Below, one piece after another: positions 62,345 through 64,000 of a stretch of DNA of 64,000 bases. Position 1 is the first letter of the stretch; each line of letters opens with the position of its first letter. Under the pieces are notes generated by a model that was not told where the DNA came from, made no database searches, and saw only the letters and a program-made list of their open reading frames with translations. The DNA is taken from assembly GCA_039934635.1 (NCBI GenBank), contig JBDTLT010000006.1, forward strand, positions 23,189 to 87,188. Reading direction: 5' to 3'. A program made the position numbers and the translations under genes. The stretch is from DATLFA01 sp039934635. Its GTDB lineage: Bacteria > Actinomycetota > Acidimicrobiia > Acidimicrobiales > WLNW01.

Positions 62345-63746
62345 AAAACTGCGGGTTCGACTCGAGGTAGAAGCGGGCCGGGTTGTCGAACATGAACCGA
62401 CGGAACTGCTCGCGGTCCATCCATCCCCGTTCCACGTTTTCCCATGCCTCGTGCAACACGTCGGGTAGCGACGGCACATCGAAGTGGCCGATGTCCGAGC
62501 CGTACATCGCGTGCAGCACCGCACCGAAGGGCCAGCGACCAGGCAGGAAAGCAAGCGCGTTCATCGGGTCGTCAGCCTCACAGCCGAAGTAGAAGTTCGG
62601 CACGAACAAGCCGGGAATCTCTGCCGCCTCCTCGATGCCGAGCGCGGCGAACTCGTCGATCTCGTTGTCGCTCGGACCGCGATTGGTGTGTCCCGGCGTC
62701 GTGAGCATCGATCCGGCGATGCGCGCAGGGGTGGCGATGCCGACGCTGGCCCACTTGGCCGCCAGCGCTTCGAACGCGGGCACATCGAGCAGTTGCGGAT
62801 CGAGGTTCTCGCGCAGTGCGCGCACATTGCGCTTTTCCCAATGGCCTACGAGATCGCTGTAGAGACTGCAGGCCCAACCGACGCCGCCCTCGAGCAACGC
62901 GATGCGCAGTTCGGGAAACCGTCGCGTCACACCACTGAGGAACAGCGACTTGCACAGCGCCTCTCCGCTCGCGGCGAAGTGGCCGATGTGGTTGTAGACC
63001 CAGTTGTCGGTCGATCGGCGAAAGCCCAGCCCGTTGCCTTGGGTGTGGGTGCCGGGCGAGATACCGAGCTCGATGCAGCGCCGCCAGAACGGGTCGTAGT
63101 CGTGCTCGCTGTCGACGCCGTAGGTATCGATCCAGAACGCCCACCGTCGGGTCTCTTCGTCGGCGTGCTCGAACCCCGGCACGGGTCGGGGTATGTAGCT
63201 CGGGATCACGACGGCTCGATAGCCCAACTCGAGGACCGCGTATTCGAGCTCTTCGATGGCCTCGTGCGGGGTGTGTGCGGGCACGGCGGCGACGGGAATC
63301 AGCCGATCGGTACAACCGTCGAACGCGTCACGGTGATATCGGTTGAGGGCGCGACAACCGGCGCGCCGCAACTCATCGTTCGGGAGTTGCAGGAACGCGA
63401 GACCGGTGCTCGGGTAGACGACCGACACGTCGCACCCGAGTTCGTCCATCCGCTCTCGTAGGTAGCGCGGGAAGCACGCCGCGGCGCGATCGCGCGCGTC
63501 GCGCATTGGACGTGTCCACCACGGCGACTTGGTGAGATGTTTGCGCGCGCGTTCATCGGGCGTGTGCTCGTACCAATCTGCTGCGGCGCCGAGCACGCCA
63601 CGGAACAGTTCGTTGAAGTCGCTCGTGATGCCGACCTCGCGCAGGTATTCGCCCAACGCCGGCAGGTACTCGCTCGTGTGTCCGTCCGCATCGATGACCG
63701 GATGGTCGAGTTGGCTCCGAATGTCGTAAGAAGCCGAGATGCTCAC
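62289..63746 (-). CDS. Amidohydrolase family metal-dependent hydrolase (large form)
   Basis: 485 aa, the longest of the five amidohydrolases. Metal motif VIDADGHTSEY (about 17-27), THTQGNG on a central strand, and MYGSDIGHFDVP with the metal Asp near residue 425. The long N-terminal and mid-barrel insertions differ from the other copies. ATG 63746 overlaps the CoA-transferase stop (ATGA), so it follows that gene in one operon and probably acts on the same pathway. Confidence 0.87.
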   Translation of the reverse strand: MSISASYDIRSQLDHPVIDADGHTSEYLPALGEYLREVGITSDFNELFRGVLGAAADWYEHTPDERARKHLTKSPWWTRPMRDARDRAAACFPRYLRERMDELGCDVSVVYPSTGLAFLQLPNDELRRAGCRALNRYHRDAFDGCTDRLIPVAAVPAHTPHEAIEELEYAVLELGYRAVVIPSYIPRPVPGFEHADEETRRWAFWIDTYGVDSEHDYDPFWRRCIELGISPGTHTQGNGLGFRRSTDNWVYNHIGHFAASGEALCKSLFLSGVTRRFPELRIALLEGGVGWACSLYSDLVGHWEKRNVRALRENLDPQLLDVPAFEALAAKWASVGIATPARIAGSMLTTPGHTNRGPSDNEIDEFAALGIEEAAEIPGLFVPNFYFGCEADDPMNALAFLPGRWPFGAVLHAMYGSDIGHFDVPSLPDVLHEAWENVERGWMDREQFRRFMFDNPARFYLESNPQFFSGTVVADDVASFAAANR

Positions 63747-64000
63747 TGGATGACTCCCGTCTGCCGCAGGTGGGCGAGCTGTACATCGTCGAGGTCCAGC
63801 CGCTCTCGCAGCACACGATCGGTGCCTTCACCGAGCAACGGCCACCGCGGGCTCGCCGTCGCGACGTCGGTTGAAGGCGGCGAATCGAGAAACGCGATCG
63901 GGTTGGCGACCACGCGGACATGGTGTTCGGGCGTGTCGGTCTCGACGATGAAGTCGCGCGACAGCACGTGCGGGTCCGCCGCGATGTCGGCGGCCGTGTT
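63743..64000 (-). CDS. CaiB/BaiF family CoA-transferase, C-terminal part
   Basis: Reading frame runs off the window; only the last 85 residues are here. The segment DPHVLSRDFIVETDTPEHHVRVVANPI (in parts) and SPRWPLLGEGTDRVLRERLDL is the usual C-terminus of family III CoA-transferases. These move CoA between acids, for example carnitine or oxalate. It overlaps the amidohydrolase gene by 4 bp (ATGA). Confidence 0.85.
   Translation of the reverse strand, partial: NTAADIAADPHVLSRDFIVETDTPEHHVRVVANPIAFLDSPPSTDVATASPRWPLLGEGTDRVLRERLDLDDVQLAHLRQTGVIQ

Noticed and set aside
62345..62375. GGTTCGA segment recalling a tRNA T-loop
   Set aside because: It lies within the amidohydrolase coding sequence and no acceptor, D or anticodon stems can be formed around it.

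Overview
This is a GC-rich (about two thirds G+C by eye), gene-dense stretch of a bacterial chromosome. Many genes start with GTG, and 4-bp ATGA or GTGA overlaps between neighbours are frequent. The protein families point to an actinobacterium: GAF-ANTAR and MEDS-ATPase regulators, a three-helix-bundle dimerisation protein, actinobacterial-type [3Fe-4S] ferredoxin, LLM flavin enzymes, and five metal-dependent amidohydrolases. The mixture resembles Acidimicrobiia, but that placement is an inference because no rRNA or marker gene is present. No tRNA, rRNA, CRISPR array, insertion sequence or phage gene was seen.

Layout. 0-12 kb: oxidoreductases, a ZIP metal transporter, a flippase-like membrane protein, three MFS exporters (one in an operon with a TetR gene that has a clear self-operator), a VIT-family iron/manganese transporter and an enoyl-CoA hydratase. 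12-18 kb: a PP2C phosphatase coupled to a YihY/BrkB membrane protein, a decayed GGDEF remnant, a flavin amine-oxidase-like protein, and a three-gene electron-transfer module (haem-binding membrane protein, ferredoxin, ferredoxin reductase). 18-22 kb: two back-to-back catabolic units, amidohydrolase plus LLM enzyme and small Cys-rich protein plus amidohydrolase. 22-26 kb: two lipoproteins; the second is a very large protein joining an HExxH peptidase-like region, a von Willebrand D-like domain and C-terminal beta domains. 26-34 kb: TetR, SDR, APH-type kinase and acyl-CoA dehydrogenase in one operon, an aldo-keto reductase, a phenylacetate-CoA ligase-like enzyme and a flavin monooxygenase.

34-36 kb is a small stress/signalling patch: GAF-ANTAR regulator, truncated RsbW-type ATPase, three-helix-bundle protein and a 58-residue membrane peptide. 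36-44 kb is catabolic: VOC protein, two SDRs, a ferredoxin-metallo-beta-lactamase fusion, two amidohydrolases, a GH3-like lipoprotein, a SnoaL-like protein, a TauD-like dioxygenase and a zinc alcohol dehydrogenase. 44-49 kb is a partner-switching cluster: MEDS-ATPase, STAS, MerR-type regulator and PAS-GAF-PP2C. 49-53 kb holds a second APH kinase with a small partner protein, a citryl-CoA-lyase-like protein and an acyl-CoA ligase. 53-58.7 kb: an MFS exporter, then a tightly overlapping DUF4129/MoxR/DUF58 membrane cluster. 58.7-64 kb: a flavoprotein, an alpha/beta hydrolase lacking its Ser, an enolase-superfamily enzyme, another amidohydrolase and the end of a CoA-transferase.

Read together, the window encodes catabolism of acyl-CoA, hydroxy-acid and probably aromatic or alicyclic substrates, with export pumps and two partner-switching signalling sets. 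The least conventional parts are the HExxH/VWD lipoprotein, the haem-ferredoxin-reductase module, the two kinase sets that recall levulinate/4-hydroxyacid degradation, the overlapping MoxR cluster, and several dyad-symmetric DNA elements in divergent promoters.
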